Assembly (NCBI RefSeq): GCF_000242455.2
Contig: NC_019892.1
Coordinates: forward strand, 6,396,744-6,460,743
Direction of reading: 5' to 3'
DNA length: 64,000 nt
From: Singulisphaera acidiphila DSM 18658
GTDB lineage: Bacteria; Planctomycetota; Planctomycetia; Isosphaerales; Isosphaeraceae
Shown: piece after piece, positions 52,326 through 60,897 of the stretch
How the letters are laid out: every line of letters begins with the position of its first letter
Position numbering within the stretch: the stretch's first letter is position 1
Notes under the pieces: model-generated
What the model saw: the letters and a program-made list of their open reading frames with translations, nothing else
What the model was told of the DNA's origin: nothing
Database searches by the model: none
Position numbers and translations under genes: made by a program

Positions 52326-52975
52326 GTGCCCCCAACCCAGGGCCGATTGAATCCTTTCGGAACGTTCGATCTGACTCGGAAACCGCTGCGTATTCTTCGT
52401 CAACGGTTGCGAAGGGGAGCCCTTCAGTGAGGCGCTCAAAGTTCTCGCTCCCGCTTCGCTTTACCATCAGCCAGTTGATGATTCTCACCGCGGTTGTGGG
52501 ATTGGCCATGGCCCCGTTGGCGATGATCCGCAAGGACGACCGGATCGAGTTCATCGTTGCGATGGTGGCCTTTGAGCTCATCGGCCTCCCTGCCCTGCTT
52601 ACGATCATCCTGTTATCGACGATGAAGCCTGGTTCCGCGCGACTGAAAACCATCGTCTTTCTCAGTCTCCTGCCCACTCTTCTCATATCAACGGCTGTGG
52701 GCCTTTACTATATCGTCGGGTTCCCCTTCTTTTTGAGAACGTGTGTTAGTGGTTTCGTCGCCGGAGACTTTCGTCATTTGCGGACGCTGTGTCTCTTCGT
52801 TATTCAGTTTTCCTGCTTGATATTGAGTTTGAGTTCCCGTTTTCTCACGCGTTGCCCCATGTGTCATCGTCGTCGGCTCTACTTCATGAGATCATCGCAG
52901 TCCACCGTCGGTGAGTGGGCTGTTGCCGGCAAGTGTCAAGAATGCGGGAAACGCTTAAGCCGAAAATGTGCTTGA
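52322..52975 (+). CDS. Membrane protein with C-terminal zinc-ribbon-like cysteines
   Basis: 217 residues from a GTG at 52322 that overlaps the previous stop by 4 bases (GTGA). An Ser-rich N-terminus of about 45 residues precedes several helices: about 47-68 (FTISQLMILTAVVGLAMAPL), 76-98, 108-130 and 155-170. The C-terminus has two CxxC pairs (CPMCHRRRLY and CQECGKRLSR) as in a zinc ribbon. The FTISQLMILTAVVGL opening resembles a helix common in planctomycete membrane proteins. There is no matching gene in module B, so it may be an accessory of module A only. Family unknown. Confidence 0.7.
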   Translation: MSAPNPGPIESFRNVRSDSETAAYSSSTVAKGSPSVRRSKFSLPLRFTISQLMILTAVVGLAMAPLAMIRKDDRIEFIVAMVAFELIGLPALLTIILLSTMKPGSARLKTIVFLSLLPTLLISTAVGLYYIVGFPFFLRTCVSGFVAGDFRHLRTLCLFVIQFSCLILSLSSRFLTRCPMCHRRRLYFMRSSQSTVGEWAVAGKCQECGKRLSRKCA

Positions 52976-53193
52976 TCTTTTGGCTCAACCTCGGGGGGCC
53001 GTCGAGACGGAGACGATTTCGTTTTCTCTCGGCCGAGATATTGCATCGCTCTGATGTCGGGATGACGTGAGTAGGCTCCCCTTCATCCTCGGCGAAATCT
53101 GGCGGGCTGTGCCCCCTCTTCTAAGAGTCGGGAGGAATTCCAAACGGCGGGCCGCTGGACCTGCAATCTGGCCGAGCGAGCAGGGGCCTTCGT

Positions 53194-53967
53194 TTACGAC
53201 GGCCGCCCTTCTTCCCAGGCGTCGAGGTCGCACCAGGGGCCACGGCTTTTGAACCTGGGGGCGGGTAAGGTCTCGGCGAGGGCGAGAGCGGTGTCTCGCG
53301 TGATGTCGTCGCGACGGAGGCCCGTGCCTCGGAAAATGCGCAGGCCCCGGCCTCGGGCCAGGATCTCGCGCCGTGAGCGGCCTGCCGGAGCGTCGGGCCA
53401 AGGATCCACCTGTTCCTTGAAGTCGAAGAAGACGGGGATGACCTTCTCGAAGTAGGCCCAATAGTCAGGGTTGTCGGTTTGGATGACGAACAAGCCCCCA
53501 GGCTGAAGGCCACGGTGAACGTCGGCCAGAAACCGGGGGGTCACCAGCCGTAGGTGCGCTTGCCGCGGGTTGTGGTAGGGCTGAGGATGATAGAGATGGA
53601 CCTCGGCGAGACTGGCCTCGCCCACATACGAAGACATAAATGTTTGGGCGTCTCTGACCGCGAACCGAACGTTGTGCAGCCCGCGCTGATTGGCGCGGCG
53701 GGTTGCATAGCGGATCACCACGGGAAGGATATCGGAGGCGATGTGATTGGCTTCCGGACGGGCCAAGGCACTCAGGAGCGTAAAGCGACCGTTACCGCAG
53801 CCCAGTTCCAGAATGGTTGGCGCGGAGCGGCCAAAGATCGCGGCCCAGTCGAGCGGCCCCGGCGGGGGCAACCGCTTGATGGCCGTCCGTGCCCATTCCG
53901 ACTCGGGGAGGATCTGCCCTGGGATCGTGACTCCGAACTCCATTTCGATATCGCCAGGACTCGGCAT
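53194..53967 (-). CDS. trmB: TrmB-like tRNA (guanine-N7) methyltransferase
   Basis: 257 residues from the ATG at 53967 (TGAGGA 6 bases upstream). SAM-dependent methyltransferase: motif I TILELGCGNGRFTLLSAL, LPVVIRYATRRANQRGLHNV, and the TrmB signature region EVHLYHPQPYHNPRQAHLRL, which in classic TrmB reads LYFPDPWPK; here the Asp-Pro-Trp is replaced by Gln-Pro-Tyr. VTPRFLADVHRGLQPGGLF follows. Tail is Arg/Pro-rich. Most likely forms m7G46 in tRNA, but the altered signature leaves another substrate possible. Downstream of the beta-propeller gene on the same strand, 97 bases apart. Confidence 0.8.
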   Translation of the reverse strand: MPSPGDIEMEFGVTIPGQILPESEWARTAIKRLPPPGPLDWAAIFGRSAPTILELGCGNGRFTLLSALARPEANHIASDILPVVIRYATRRANQRGLHNVRFAVRDAQTFMSSYVGEASLAEVHLYHPQPYHNPRQAHLRLVTPRFLADVHRGLQPGGLFVIQTDNPDYWAYFEKVIPVFFDFKEQVDPWPDAPAGRSRREILARGRGLRIFRGTGLRRDDITRDTALALAETLPAPRFKSRGPWCDLDAWEEGRPS

Positions 53968-54064
53968 TGGTTTCCTCAAAGCGGCCAACTCAAAAAGAAA
54001 TGCGGAGGAACAAAGAATCCCATAGGACGTCCGGCCGTTCTCGACAAACCGAATCGAGGACAAA

Positions 54065-55462
54065 TCAATCCCGAGGGACGCGATTCATCGTGTAGTGGCT
54101 GGTGCCGGGGTTGGCGTCAGGCAACGTGGTTCGGACTTCGTAGATTCGGTCGGGGATGAGCGGTTCCTTGAGACTCAGCCGCACGGTTCGGCCATCGGAT
54201 CCGAATTTGGCCGAGGCGACGTGCAGGGTTTCTTCGTCGACGGGCGGAGAATGGTAAGCGCCTTGGAAGATGTGGTGATAACGTCTGACCAGGTAGCGGC
54301 TGGGGTCGATTGCTGCTCTGGGATCGGCCGGAGCGGTGAAATAGGTGAGTGTGAAGCCGTCGGGAGCGGCTTTCACTTCCTGGATGCCGAACGATCGCTT
54401 GCCCGAATCGGTGACCCGGAAGACGGCCCCTTGCTCGGGTTCGCCGCCCCAGGCAGGTTCGCGCAGGCTGCCGACATAAAGTTCGCCGCGCGGGGAGAAG
54501 GCTACGCAGATTGGGCCGAGCAGGTTCTCGAGGAAGGGGTAGCAAGCCCCCTGGGTCTGGCCGTCAACTTCTTCGAGGCTGGCGCGAAGGATGAATCGAT
54601 TGTTGTATTCGCAGAGGATGAGCTGTCCTTCGAGCGGGCCGAACTTGCCGCCGGTGTCGGCGAATTCGAGTCCGTTGACTGAGCGGGCCCACGGGTACGG
54701 GATCCGAACGGCGGGGGGGACGACGGGTCGACCCGACCCGGTGGGCGAGTCGGCCTGGCTGGCGTAGCCGTACCAACCGCCGGGGACGAGTTGATCGATC
54801 TCGCAGGTTGTTTTCTGCTGCCCCTGGTTGTCCGTGAAGAAGACCTGGCCATCGCGAGGTCGGGTGGCCCAGCCCGTGGGATAGCGAAGGCCGTCGGCCA
54901 CGATGGTGACCTTACCGTCGGGTTTGACGTTGACCGCTTTACCACGGAGGTAGTGACGTCCCTTGAGGGGGCGTTCCCGGACATCATCGGTGACGGGGCA
55001 GATGATCCAACCTCCTGCTGGCCAGCGCGCGATCCCGGTCGTCCAGTCGTGGTGGTCTTTGGTGACGTCCCAGTCGTCGGAGAGGGTCAGCCAGCGTTCG
55101 GCCCAGCCATCGCGGTCGCGGTCCGAGAGTCGGAGGAAGGCGCTGCGAGTGGCGATCAGCAAGTCGTCTCCGTCTGCTTTTAAGCCGAGAGGCCAGTGCG
55201 GCAAAGTGCCGGCCCACCGGGTGTAACGGTCGAGCCGGCCGTCGTCGTCGGAGTCGGTCGCGACCAGGACGTTGCCGTCCATCGAGCCGACCACCAGCGA
55301 TCCGTCGCCGCGCACCGCCATGCAACTCGGCAAGACGTCGTTCGGGAGCGGAAGCTTTTGGGCGACGTACCCGCCGGAGGCTGCCAAGGGCTCGGCGGCT
55401 GGCGCGGAGAGGATCCCCAGGACGATCGTCGAGGCGGCGATGGAAGCAGCAAAACGCATCAT
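54065..55462 (-). CDS. Secreted beta-propeller protein, PVC dehydrogenase/glucose-dehydrogenase-like
   Basis: 465 residues from the ATG at 55462 (GAGGGG upstream). Signal peptide (MMRFAASIAASTIVLGILSAPAA). Repeated blades with Asp-rich loops typical of calcium sites (DSDDDGRLDR, DRDRDGWAE), PTGWATRPRDGQVFFTDNQGQ, RSVNGLEFADTGGKFGPLEG and ICVAFSPRGELYVGSLREPAWGGEPEQGAVFR. Similar to the sugar-dehydrogenase-like propellers of planctomycetes but without a cytochrome or HEAT part. The C-terminal 90 residues (YEVRTTLPDANPG) resemble a beta-sandwich. Substrate unknown. Probably co-transcribed with trmB. Confidence 0.82.
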   Translation of the reverse strand: MMRFAASIAASTIVLGILSAPAAEPLAASGGYVAQKLPLPNDVLPSCMAVRGDGSLVVGSMDGNVLVATDSDDDGRLDRYTRWAGTLPHWPLGLKADGDDLLIATRSAFLRLSDRDRDGWAERWLTLSDDWDVTKDHHDWTTGIARWPAGGWIICPVTDDVRERPLKGRHYLRGKAVNVKPDGKVTIVADGLRYPTGWATRPRDGQVFFTDNQGQQKTTCEIDQLVPGGWYGYASQADSPTGSGRPVVPPAVRIPYPWARSVNGLEFADTGGKFGPLEGQLILCEYNNRFILRASLEEVDGQTQGACYPFLENLLGPICVAFSPRGELYVGSLREPAWGGEPEQGAVFRVTDSGKRSFGIQEVKAAPDGFTLTYFTAPADPRAAIDPSRYLVRRYHHIFQGAYHSPPVDEETLHVASAKFGSDGRTVRLSLKEPLIPDRIYEVRTTLPDANPGTSHYTMNRVPRD

Positions 55463-55728
55463 GGAGTGTGGTCCCCTCTGGCCTGACGCACGATCGCCCT
55501 TCATCTTGACAGACGGGTTACCCGCCGGGCAAGCGGCTCTTGAGCGGGAGCCAGGGGGGCCGGGGGCGACTTCGGCAGCCGCTCCTTGAGGTCGAATGCG
55601 ATGTTCATCGCATCCCCCTCGACGGTATTCTGGAGGGGCAGTCGATCTTTTTTGCTTCAGGCGGACGTCCGGGCTTGCGTTGGCTTGGATCGACCTGGAA
55701 CCGTCGCGTTGGATCCCGAGCCTGAGCC

Positions 55729-56070
55729 ATGTCCGAATCGTCCGTCGTGTCCAACCTGATGGCCGTGATCGCCGAGCGTAAGGCGCGTCCCCCTGCTGAC
55801 CGGTCTTATGTGGTCTCGCTCCTTCAGGCAGGGGACCCCAAGATCCTCGGCAAGATTGCCGAGGAGGCTGCCGAAGTTGTCGCGGCTGCCGCCGAACCTG
55901 GCGATGGAGGACGCGATCACCTGGTCCGCGAGGCGGCCGACCTCATCTTCCATGCCTTGGTGTTGCTAGGCCGGCACGACGTCCCGTGGCCAGCCGTTGA
56001 GGCGGAACTCGGCCGCCGATTCGGGATCAGCGGAATCGTCGAGAAAGAATCCCGATCCAGCCAGAGCTAA
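55729..56070 (+). CDS. hisE: Phosphoribosyl-ATP pyrophosphatase (HisE)
   Basis: 113 residues. Converts phosphoribosyl-ATP to phosphoribosyl-AMP in histidine synthesis. Family hallmarks: DRSYVVSLLQAGDPKILGKI, EEAAEVVAAAA with the metal-binding Glu residues, and HLVREAADLIFHALVLLG with Glu and Asp. MazG-like all-alpha fold. Stand-alone (not fused to HisI) and away from other his genes, though followed by mnmA. The upstream gap from 55463 is shared with the divergent propeller gene. Confidence 0.95.
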   Translation: MSESSVVSNLMAVIAERKARPPADRSYVVSLLQAGDPKILGKIAEEAAEVVAAAAEPGDGGRDHLVREAADLIFHALVLLGRHDVPWPAVEAELGRRFGISGIVEKESRSSQS

Positions 56071-56113
56071 GCTAAGGGTGAGTACACGGACTCGTCCGAT
56101 CGCGGCACGAACC

Positions 56114-56143
56114 ATTGTCGCTGACTCTCGCTCTAGATTACGA
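56114..56143 (+). promoter_or_regulatory. Possible promoter of mnmA
   Basis: TTGTCG (56114-56119), 18-base spacer, TACGAT (56138-56143), 47 bases before the mnmA ATG. Motif match only. Confidence 0.3.
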
Positions 56144-56190
56144 TAGTCGGGGTAGGTTGCACGGTTCCGGTCTTGGGAGTTTGGGTTTGC

Positions 56191-57288
56191 ATGGGTAGTC
56201 GTGTTGTTCTGGCGATGAGCGGAGGAGTGGATAGCTCAGTGGCCGCGCACCTGCTCAAGGAGCAGGGGCATGAGGTCATTGGCCTCTTCATGCGCACGGG
56301 CGCCCATACCGAGGATGAGGAACGTCGCTCCAAGACCTGCTGTAGCGCGACGGACGCCGTCGATGCGCGGAACGTGGCCGACCGGCTCGATATCCCGTTC
56401 TATTCGCTCGACTTCGAGCCCGACTTCAAGCGAATCATGGACCAGTTTGCGGACGAGTACGTCGCAGGGCGAACGCCTAACCCCTGCGTGATGTGCAACA
56501 TCTGGCTCAAGTTCGGCAAGCTCTGGTCTTACGGCAAACAGGTCGGTGCCGATTTCGTGGCCACCGGGCATTATGCTCGGATCAAGGCCGCGCCTGATGG
56601 CTCGTTGCGTGTGGCACGCGGCATCGACGGGACGAAGGACCAGTCCTACGTCCTCTTCGGACTGCGCCGGGAGCTGCTCGCGAACGTCTTGCTGCCCATC
56701 GGTGAGTATCCCAAGTCCGAAGTCCGATCGATTGCTCGCGAGTTGGGGCTGCCCGTTCACGACAAGCCGGACAGCCAGGAGATCTGCTTCGTCCCGCAGG
56801 ATGACTATCTCGAGTTCGTGCGCGCCCGACGGCCGGGCCTCGACACGTCGGGTGCCATTGTGGACGAGGAGGGGAACGAACTCGCCCGGCATGCCGGTAT
56901 CGAGGCGTTCACGATCGGTCAGCGGCGAGGACTTGGGGTGGCTGTCGGATCACCGCGATACGTCGTCCAGATTGAGCCGACCTCGAAGACTGTAACCGTG
57001 GGGCGTCGCGAGTCGCTCGAGAAGCAGGCGCTGATCGCGACCCGGTTCAACTGGCAAGCCGAGGTTCCCCAAGGACCCACCCCCTGTCTGGCGCAGATCC
57101 GGGCGCATCATACGGCCGTCCCTGCGATGGTTGAGCCGCTGCCCGGCGATCGCGCCCGGGTGGTTTTCGAGACGCCGCAACTGGCCATCACCCCAGGGCA
57201 AGTGGTGACGGTCTACCAGGACGAACTGGTGTTGGGGGGCGGTTGGATCGAGCGGAGCTTCGACCTCCCTTCCGAAGAAGAATCCTGA
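56191..57288 (+). CDS. mnmA: tRNA-specific 2-thiouridylase MnmA
   Basis: 365 residues from the ATG at 56191. Places sulfur on U34 of Lys, Glu and Gln tRNAs in the cytoplasm. N-type ATP pyrophosphatase loop VVLAMSGGVDSSVAAHLL (SGGVDSS at 10-16), GLFMRTGAHTEDEERRS, catalytic Cys in TPNPCVMCN (C99, C102) and the second Cys in DSQEICFVPQDDY. GIDGTKDQSYVLFGL is the usual tRNA-binding part; C-terminal beta barrel from about residue 245. Complete. Next gene begins 73 bases downstream. Confidence 0.95.
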   Translation: MGSRVVLAMSGGVDSSVAAHLLKEQGHEVIGLFMRTGAHTEDEERRSKTCCSATDAVDARNVADRLDIPFYSLDFEPDFKRIMDQFADEYVAGRTPNPCVMCNIWLKFGKLWSYGKQVGADFVATGHYARIKAAPDGSLRVARGIDGTKDQSYVLFGLRRELLANVLLPIGEYPKSEVRSIARELGLPVHDKPDSQEICFVPQDDYLEFVRARRPGLDTSGAIVDEEGNELARHAGIEAFTIGQRRGLGVAVGSPRYVVQIEPTSKTVTVGRRESLEKQALIATRFNWQAEVPQGPTPCLAQIRAHHTAVPAMVEPLPGDRARVVFETPQLAITPGQVVTVYQDELVLGGGWIERSFDLPSEEES

Positions 57289-57361
57289 CGCATTAGATTG
57301 CGTTATCGTGCCTTGGATTGACACGTTCCTTCGTTTGAACGATCGCTTGGAGTCTGCGCTA

Positions 57362-57670
57362 ATGGTCACCGTGGGCATGTATTACGACGTCATCCCCGAG
57401 AAGACGACGCTCTTTACCGCCAAGTTTCAAGAAGTCATCGAGCTCATGAAGACGATTGAGGGGCACAAGTCGAGCTTCTTGTATCAACGTTTCGATGATC
57501 CCAATTCGTTCGCAATTCTGAGCGAGTGGACTGATCAGCAAGCGTTCCTCGACTTCATTCGTTCCGACACGTTTCGCCAGGTGACGACCTGGGGACGCGA
57601 GCAAATCCTCCGGTCGATGCCCAAGCACAAGATTTATCCCCGGTCGGAAGATCTCGGTCGGCCGTCCTGA
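57362..57670 (+). CDS. ABM-domain (antibiotic biosynthesis monooxygenase-like) protein
   Basis: 102 residues from the ATG at 57362 (TTGGAG 8 bases upstream); a GTG at 57308 would add 18 residues. Dimeric alpha-beta barrel pattern: MVTVGMYYDVIPEKTTLFTA, then FQEVIELMKTIEGHKSSFLY, FAILSEWTDQQAFLDFIRSD and FRQVTTWGREQIL. Members include monooxygenases and haem-degrading proteins, but no specific substrate can be seen. Follows mnmA on the same strand by 73 bases and precedes a hairpin. Confidence 0.8.
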   Translation: MVTVGMYYDVIPEKTTLFTAKFQEVIELMKTIEGHKSSFLYQRFDDPNSFAILSEWTDQQAFLDFIRSDTFRQVTTWGREQILRSMPKHKIYPRSEDLGRPS

Positions 57671-57714
57671 ACTTGGATTGCCTTCGAAACGTTGTTAAAT
57701 TACGATTCTAACGA

Positions 57715-57733
57715 CTCCCTCACACCGAGGGAG
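57715..57733 (+). terminator. Hairpin after the mnmA-ABM pair
   Basis: CTCCCTC/GAGGGAG (57715-57721, 57727-57733) with loop ACACC, 44 bases after the ABM stop. Followed by CGTCTTCG, a weak T stretch. Confidence 0.4.
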
Positions 57734-57874
57734 CGTCTTCGCATGAGGCATTGACGGCTCCTCGGTTCCATTCGCATGTCAGTGGGCGACATCCCCCGGC
57801 AATCTCCGATTTCTTTTTTCGGCCCGCCAAGAAGCGTCGGCGTGTTTGAATCACAAACGGAGTTTTGAGATTCT

Positions 57875-59068
57875 ATGGCGAGTGTCAGTCTGATTCTGCC
57901 CCTGGCCCCCGGCTCTTTGCTGACCGCCGAAGCGATCGAGAAATTCCGCAAGTGTCTCGAGGGTGCGGGACACACCGTGGATGTCCTCGGAATTGCCGAC
58001 CCAAGGTCGCCCCATCTTCCGCTCGTGGCCGGTTCCTGGTGGCGCTCGTTGGTGGCGTCGGAGCCTGGGCTGGCCTCGGCTTCGGTGGCCGGACTTCGCC
58101 GCGCCAAGGGTGACGTCCTCGTCGTCCTCGATCATGATCGAGGCTACACGCTTGAGGATCTGACCGGGGTGATCGAGCCGATCGAACGGCACGATGCCGA
58201 CCTGGTCGTTGCGAGCCGAAACGCCTCACGCGGATCTGAGGTTCGGCCTGGTCGCGTCGCTGCTTGGGCCGGCCTGGCGGCTCGGCGGGTCCTGGGGTCG
58301 ACGGACCCGTTCTCGGGGCTGTTGGCAATCACCCGTGACCTGGCTCGATCGGCCGAGTTGGAGCCGCTTGGCTCCTGCTTCACGCTCGAATTGCTCGCTC
58401 GGGCTGGAGGCCAGCGCCAGGACTTGGCGGTGGGCCGAGGCCGGGGTACGACGCGCCGGAGAGTGCAGATTGATGACATTCGGCACCTCAAGCGATTGGG
58501 CGATCATAAGTTTGGAAACATCTCGCGCCTGATCCAATTTTGTGTTGTGGGCGCATCGGGCATGGTCGTCGACCTGTCGTGTTACGCCTTGTTCCAGTGG
58601 CTTTTCTCCCGAACGAACCTGGCGGCAATGACCGCGCCGGTGGTCGGGGGATCGCTAGCCCTTGCAATGGCCGGAGCCTGTTCCATCGCGCTGGCATTGA
58701 TCTGGAACTTTTCGCTCAACCGTCGGCTGACCTTCAGCTATGCCCGGCATGGCTCGCTCTTCCATCAGTTCTTCGGCTACGTCTTGAGCAATGCTCTCGG
58801 CGTTGCCTTGAGCTTCTCGTTGCGCCTGATCCTCCCGAGGCAGTTCTCTTTCTTCAACCGCCACCGGCTTGCGGCGGCCCTGGTCGGGATTGTCGCGGCG
58901 ACCGGGATCAGCTTCACGATGGCTCGCTGGTTCGTCTTCGGCCGGCGTTCCGTCAGCCCGGTTGAGTTGCAACCTCAGGATGAGGATGAAGAGAACCTCG
59001 GCGAGACGACGCTTGCCGTCGCCGAAGGGGCGGAGCCGGCTCATCTCTCGTCGTTCGAGCCGTCTTGA
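57875..59068 (+). CDS. GT2 glycosyltransferase fused to a GtrA membrane domain
   Basis: 397 residues. Residues 1-205 are a GT2/polyprenyl-phosphate-sugar synthase-like domain (VSLILPLAPGSLLTAEAIEK, VLVVLDHDRGYTLEDLTGVI with DHD as the DxD equivalent, PFSGLLAITRDLARSAELEP). Residues about 222-345 are a GtrA domain with four helices (LIQFCVVGASGMVVDLSCYA, FSLNRRLTFSYARHGSLFHQ, NALGVALSFSLRLILP). Such fusions make and flip a polyprenyl-phosphate sugar for envelope glycans. GGAG lies upstream of the ATG, within a GAATC-N-GATTC repeat. The last 28 bases overlap the end of the opposite-strand partner gene. The acceptor is unknown; classical synthases have a longer first domain, and this one may be reduced. 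Confidence 0.85.
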   Translation: MASVSLILPLAPGSLLTAEAIEKFRKCLEGAGHTVDVLGIADPRSPHLPLVAGSWWRSLVASEPGLASASVAGLRRAKGDVLVVLDHDRGYTLEDLTGVIEPIERHDADLVVASRNASRGSEVRPGRVAAWAGLAARRVLGSTDPFSGLLAITRDLARSAELEPLGSCFTLELLARAGGQRQDLAVGRGRGTTRRRVQIDDIRHLKRLGDHKFGNISRLIQFCVVGASGMVVDLSCYALFQWLFSRTNLAAMTAPVVGGSLALAMAGACSIALALIWNFSLNRRLTFSYARHGSLFHQFFGYVLSNALGVALSFSLRLILPRQFSFFNRHRLAAALVGIVAATGISFTMARWFVFGRRSVSPVELQPQDEDEENLGETTLAVAEGAEPAHLSSFEPS

Positions 59069-59784
59069 ACGGGATTCTCTGGCGGGGGCGAATCAAACAC
59101 GGGATCGGCCCCCCACTCCCGGCTCGACACCCGAGAAATGGGCTTCCTGAGGTGCTGCCACGCGATGATGGCGATCGCGACCACCGCGACGGTGAGTCCG
59201 AGAAGCCAGTCGTTGACGGTGTTGCCGGATCGCACGACTGGCGGTCGCGCCGTTCGGTGGGGCGAGGTTGGGGGATGAGGTCCGACGATCAAGGGGGCCA
59301 GACGCTCCACGTCGGCGCCTTGGTAGCGAATCCGTTTCAAATACGTTCCGACAAACCGGACGTTCTCTTGAACGGGGGGGGATGGCGTGGGGGCGTTCTC
59401 CTTCAGAGCGGGGTAGACCCAGCAGAAAGGGTCGCCCGAGGGGGTGACGGCCCACGCCTCAACCAGCGGGGGAAACGTTCCGATGGCCCCCTGACGGAAC
59501 CGACGGACGATTCGCCCTTCGACCTGGATTCGCGTCCCCGCATACTTCGTGGGATGGTCCCAGAGTTCCCGGAAACGGATCAGAGCGGGTGCAGGTTCCC
59601 CGTCGCGAGCCACAAGGGCCCGGCGATAGTCCGCGAGATCGGTCAATGCGAGCGGCGAGTCGTCGCTCCGAGCCCAGGGGAGTACGGAGCCCAGAAGGAG
59701 GCAAGTCACGAGCCCTGTGGCTTGTGGCGACCGAAGCCATCGCGAATGCCTTGGACCGGGGCGTTGAGCGATAGGGCGTGTCAT
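59041..59784 (-). CDS. Membrane-anchored partner protein of module B, family not recognised
   Basis: 247 residues; the ATG at 59784 overlaps the exbD stop by 4 bases (ATGA). Signal peptide or N-terminal anchor (about 23-38, ATGLVTCLLLGSVLPWA), periplasmic domain, then a membrane helix (about 188-206, WLLGLTVAVVAIAIIAW) and a charged tail. Shares with the 51450-52325 product W[ED]HPxxYxGxxIQxxG, EAWxVTP, an aromatic PFCWVYP/FYVCVFE strand, RFVGTYLKRIRYQ against NGYFFKLMKYQ, and PLIVG against PVLVG. Shorter at both ends. Convergent with the GT2-GtrA gene with 28 overlapping bases. Function unknown; position implies a partner of the ExbB/ExbD channel. Confidence 0.75.
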   Translation of the reverse strand: MTRPIAQRPGPRHSRWLRSPQATGLVTCLLLGSVLPWARSDDSPLALTDLADYRRALVARDGEPAPALIRFRELWDHPTKYAGTRIQVEGRIVRRFRQGAIGTFPPLVEAWAVTPSGDPFCWVYPALKENAPTPSPPVQENVRFVGTYLKRIRYQGADVERLAPLIVGPHPPTSPHRTARPPVVRSGNTVNDWLLGLTVAVVAIAIIAWQHLRKPISRVSSREWGADPVFDSPPPENPVQDGSNDER

Positions 59785-60326
59785 GGAGCGCCCCGAGGCA
59801 TGGGTGAGGCGGGGGCGGGCTGGGTGGCGGGGTCGGTGAGCCGAACCGTGGCTACTCCGGAGGCGCTGCAGACGGCGATGATACGGGCAGCCTCCTCGTA
59901 GCGCAGGGCGTCGTCGGCGACGAGCCGGACCCTCAAAGGTCGGTTCTCCATGATCTGGACGTAGCGTCCGAGTCGTTCCCCAAGCGTGGTCAGGTCGGGC
60001 TGGACGGCTTCACCGAGGCGGAGCGACTTCAAGTCGCCCAGGTCGTCGGCCTCCGCTCGGATCCAGAGGTCATTTTCGAGGTCGGTGTCGACTCGTCGCG
60101 AGGCGGGGGCTTGCCCTTTCCCCTTGGACTCGCTGGGCAGGGCCAGGGGTGAGGCGGGCAGGTCAAGATCGAGGTGGGTCTCCGCCGAGGGGACCTGGAA
60201 TGTGAGCACGAAAAAGGCGAGGAGCTGGAACGCCATGTCGAGCATGGGTGTGACCGGAAAGGCGACCTCCTCCGGTGGTTGCGGCCGGCGTGACTTTGAG
60301 CGGTTCCTCCCAGCAAGCGTGCTCAT
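59781..60326 (-). CDS. ExbD/TolR-family protein type 2, module B
   Basis: 181 residues, start overlapping the previous stop by 4 bases (ATGA). Basic N-terminus (GRNRSKSRRPQPP), the helix VTPMLDMAFQLLAFFVLTFQ with the conserved Asp, and a periplasmic domain containing SLRLGEAVQPDLTTLGERLG and LRVRLVADDALRYEEAARII. The helix differs from its module-A type-2 counterpart at only a few positions. Tail Pro-rich (TQPAPASPMPRGAP). Confidence 0.92.
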   Translation of the reverse strand: MSTLAGRNRSKSRRPQPPEEVAFPVTPMLDMAFQLLAFFVLTFQVPSAETHLDLDLPASPLALPSESKGKGQAPASRRVDTDLENDLWIRAEADDLGDLKSLRLGEAVQPDLTTLGERLGRYVQIMENRPLRVRLVADDALRYEEAARIIAVCSASGVATVRLTDPATQPAPASPMPRGAP

Positions 60327-60793
60327 CGTTCCTTGTTCCTGAGGACGACCAGGCTGAAGTGGGCGAATCCGCGTTCTTGGGCCTCGGCCAAGGTCCGACG
60401 CACCATGCCGTAACTCGCATCCTTATCGGCCCGGATCACGACGTTCGTCGCCAGGTCTTCGGTAGGCCCCCCCAGCGTCTCTCGCCCTTCGATGCGCCGT
60501 TTGGCCTGATCGGCCCACCAGCGTTGGCTGGCCTTCCCCTCCAAGGGCTCTCCCTCAACCAGCAACTGGCCGTTCCTGTCCAGGCCGACGACGAGTCGAT
60601 CGATGCCGAGGTCCGACCCCGGTAGCGCCGCCGGCGCGACCGGCAGGCGGATCGACTTGGTCGCGCCCTCAAGTTTGGTTCCGAAGTGAATCAACATCAT
60701 GAAGAACGTGATGAGTTGGAGGACCACGTCGAGTAGCGGGGTCAGGTTCAGGTTGAACATGTCCCCGCCTCGGTGCCGGATCTTGTACGACAT
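60323..60793 (-). CDS. ExbD/TolR-family protein type 1, module B
   Basis: 156 residues; AGGAGG lies 5 bases before the ATG at 60793. Helix LTPLLDVVLQLITFFMMLI with the conserved Asp, periplasmic domain RLVVGLDRNGQLLVEGEPL and NVVIRADKDASYGMVRRTLA. Compare the module-A type-1 protein: RLVLNVDRQGHLIMTGVVL and TIILRADRDTDFSSLYRLI, showing clear paralogy along the full length. The stop overlaps the next gene start, so the two exbD genes and the partner gene are translationally coupled. Confidence 0.93.
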   Translation of the reverse strand: MSYKIRHRGGDMFNLNLTPLLDVVLQLITFFMMLIHFGTKLEGATKSIRLPVAPAALPGSDLGIDRLVVGLDRNGQLLVEGEPLEGKASQRWWADQAKRRIEGRETLGGPTEDLATNVVIRADKDASYGMVRRTLAEAQERGFAHFSLVVLRNKER

Positions 60794-60897
60794 GGGGGCC
60801 TCCTTGGGGTCGAAGCGTCAACGGCCGGCGCTCTGCCCTACCAAGACTTGCGGACGATAAAAAGAGGCCGATCATTTCGTGCGACTGTGACTGCGGC

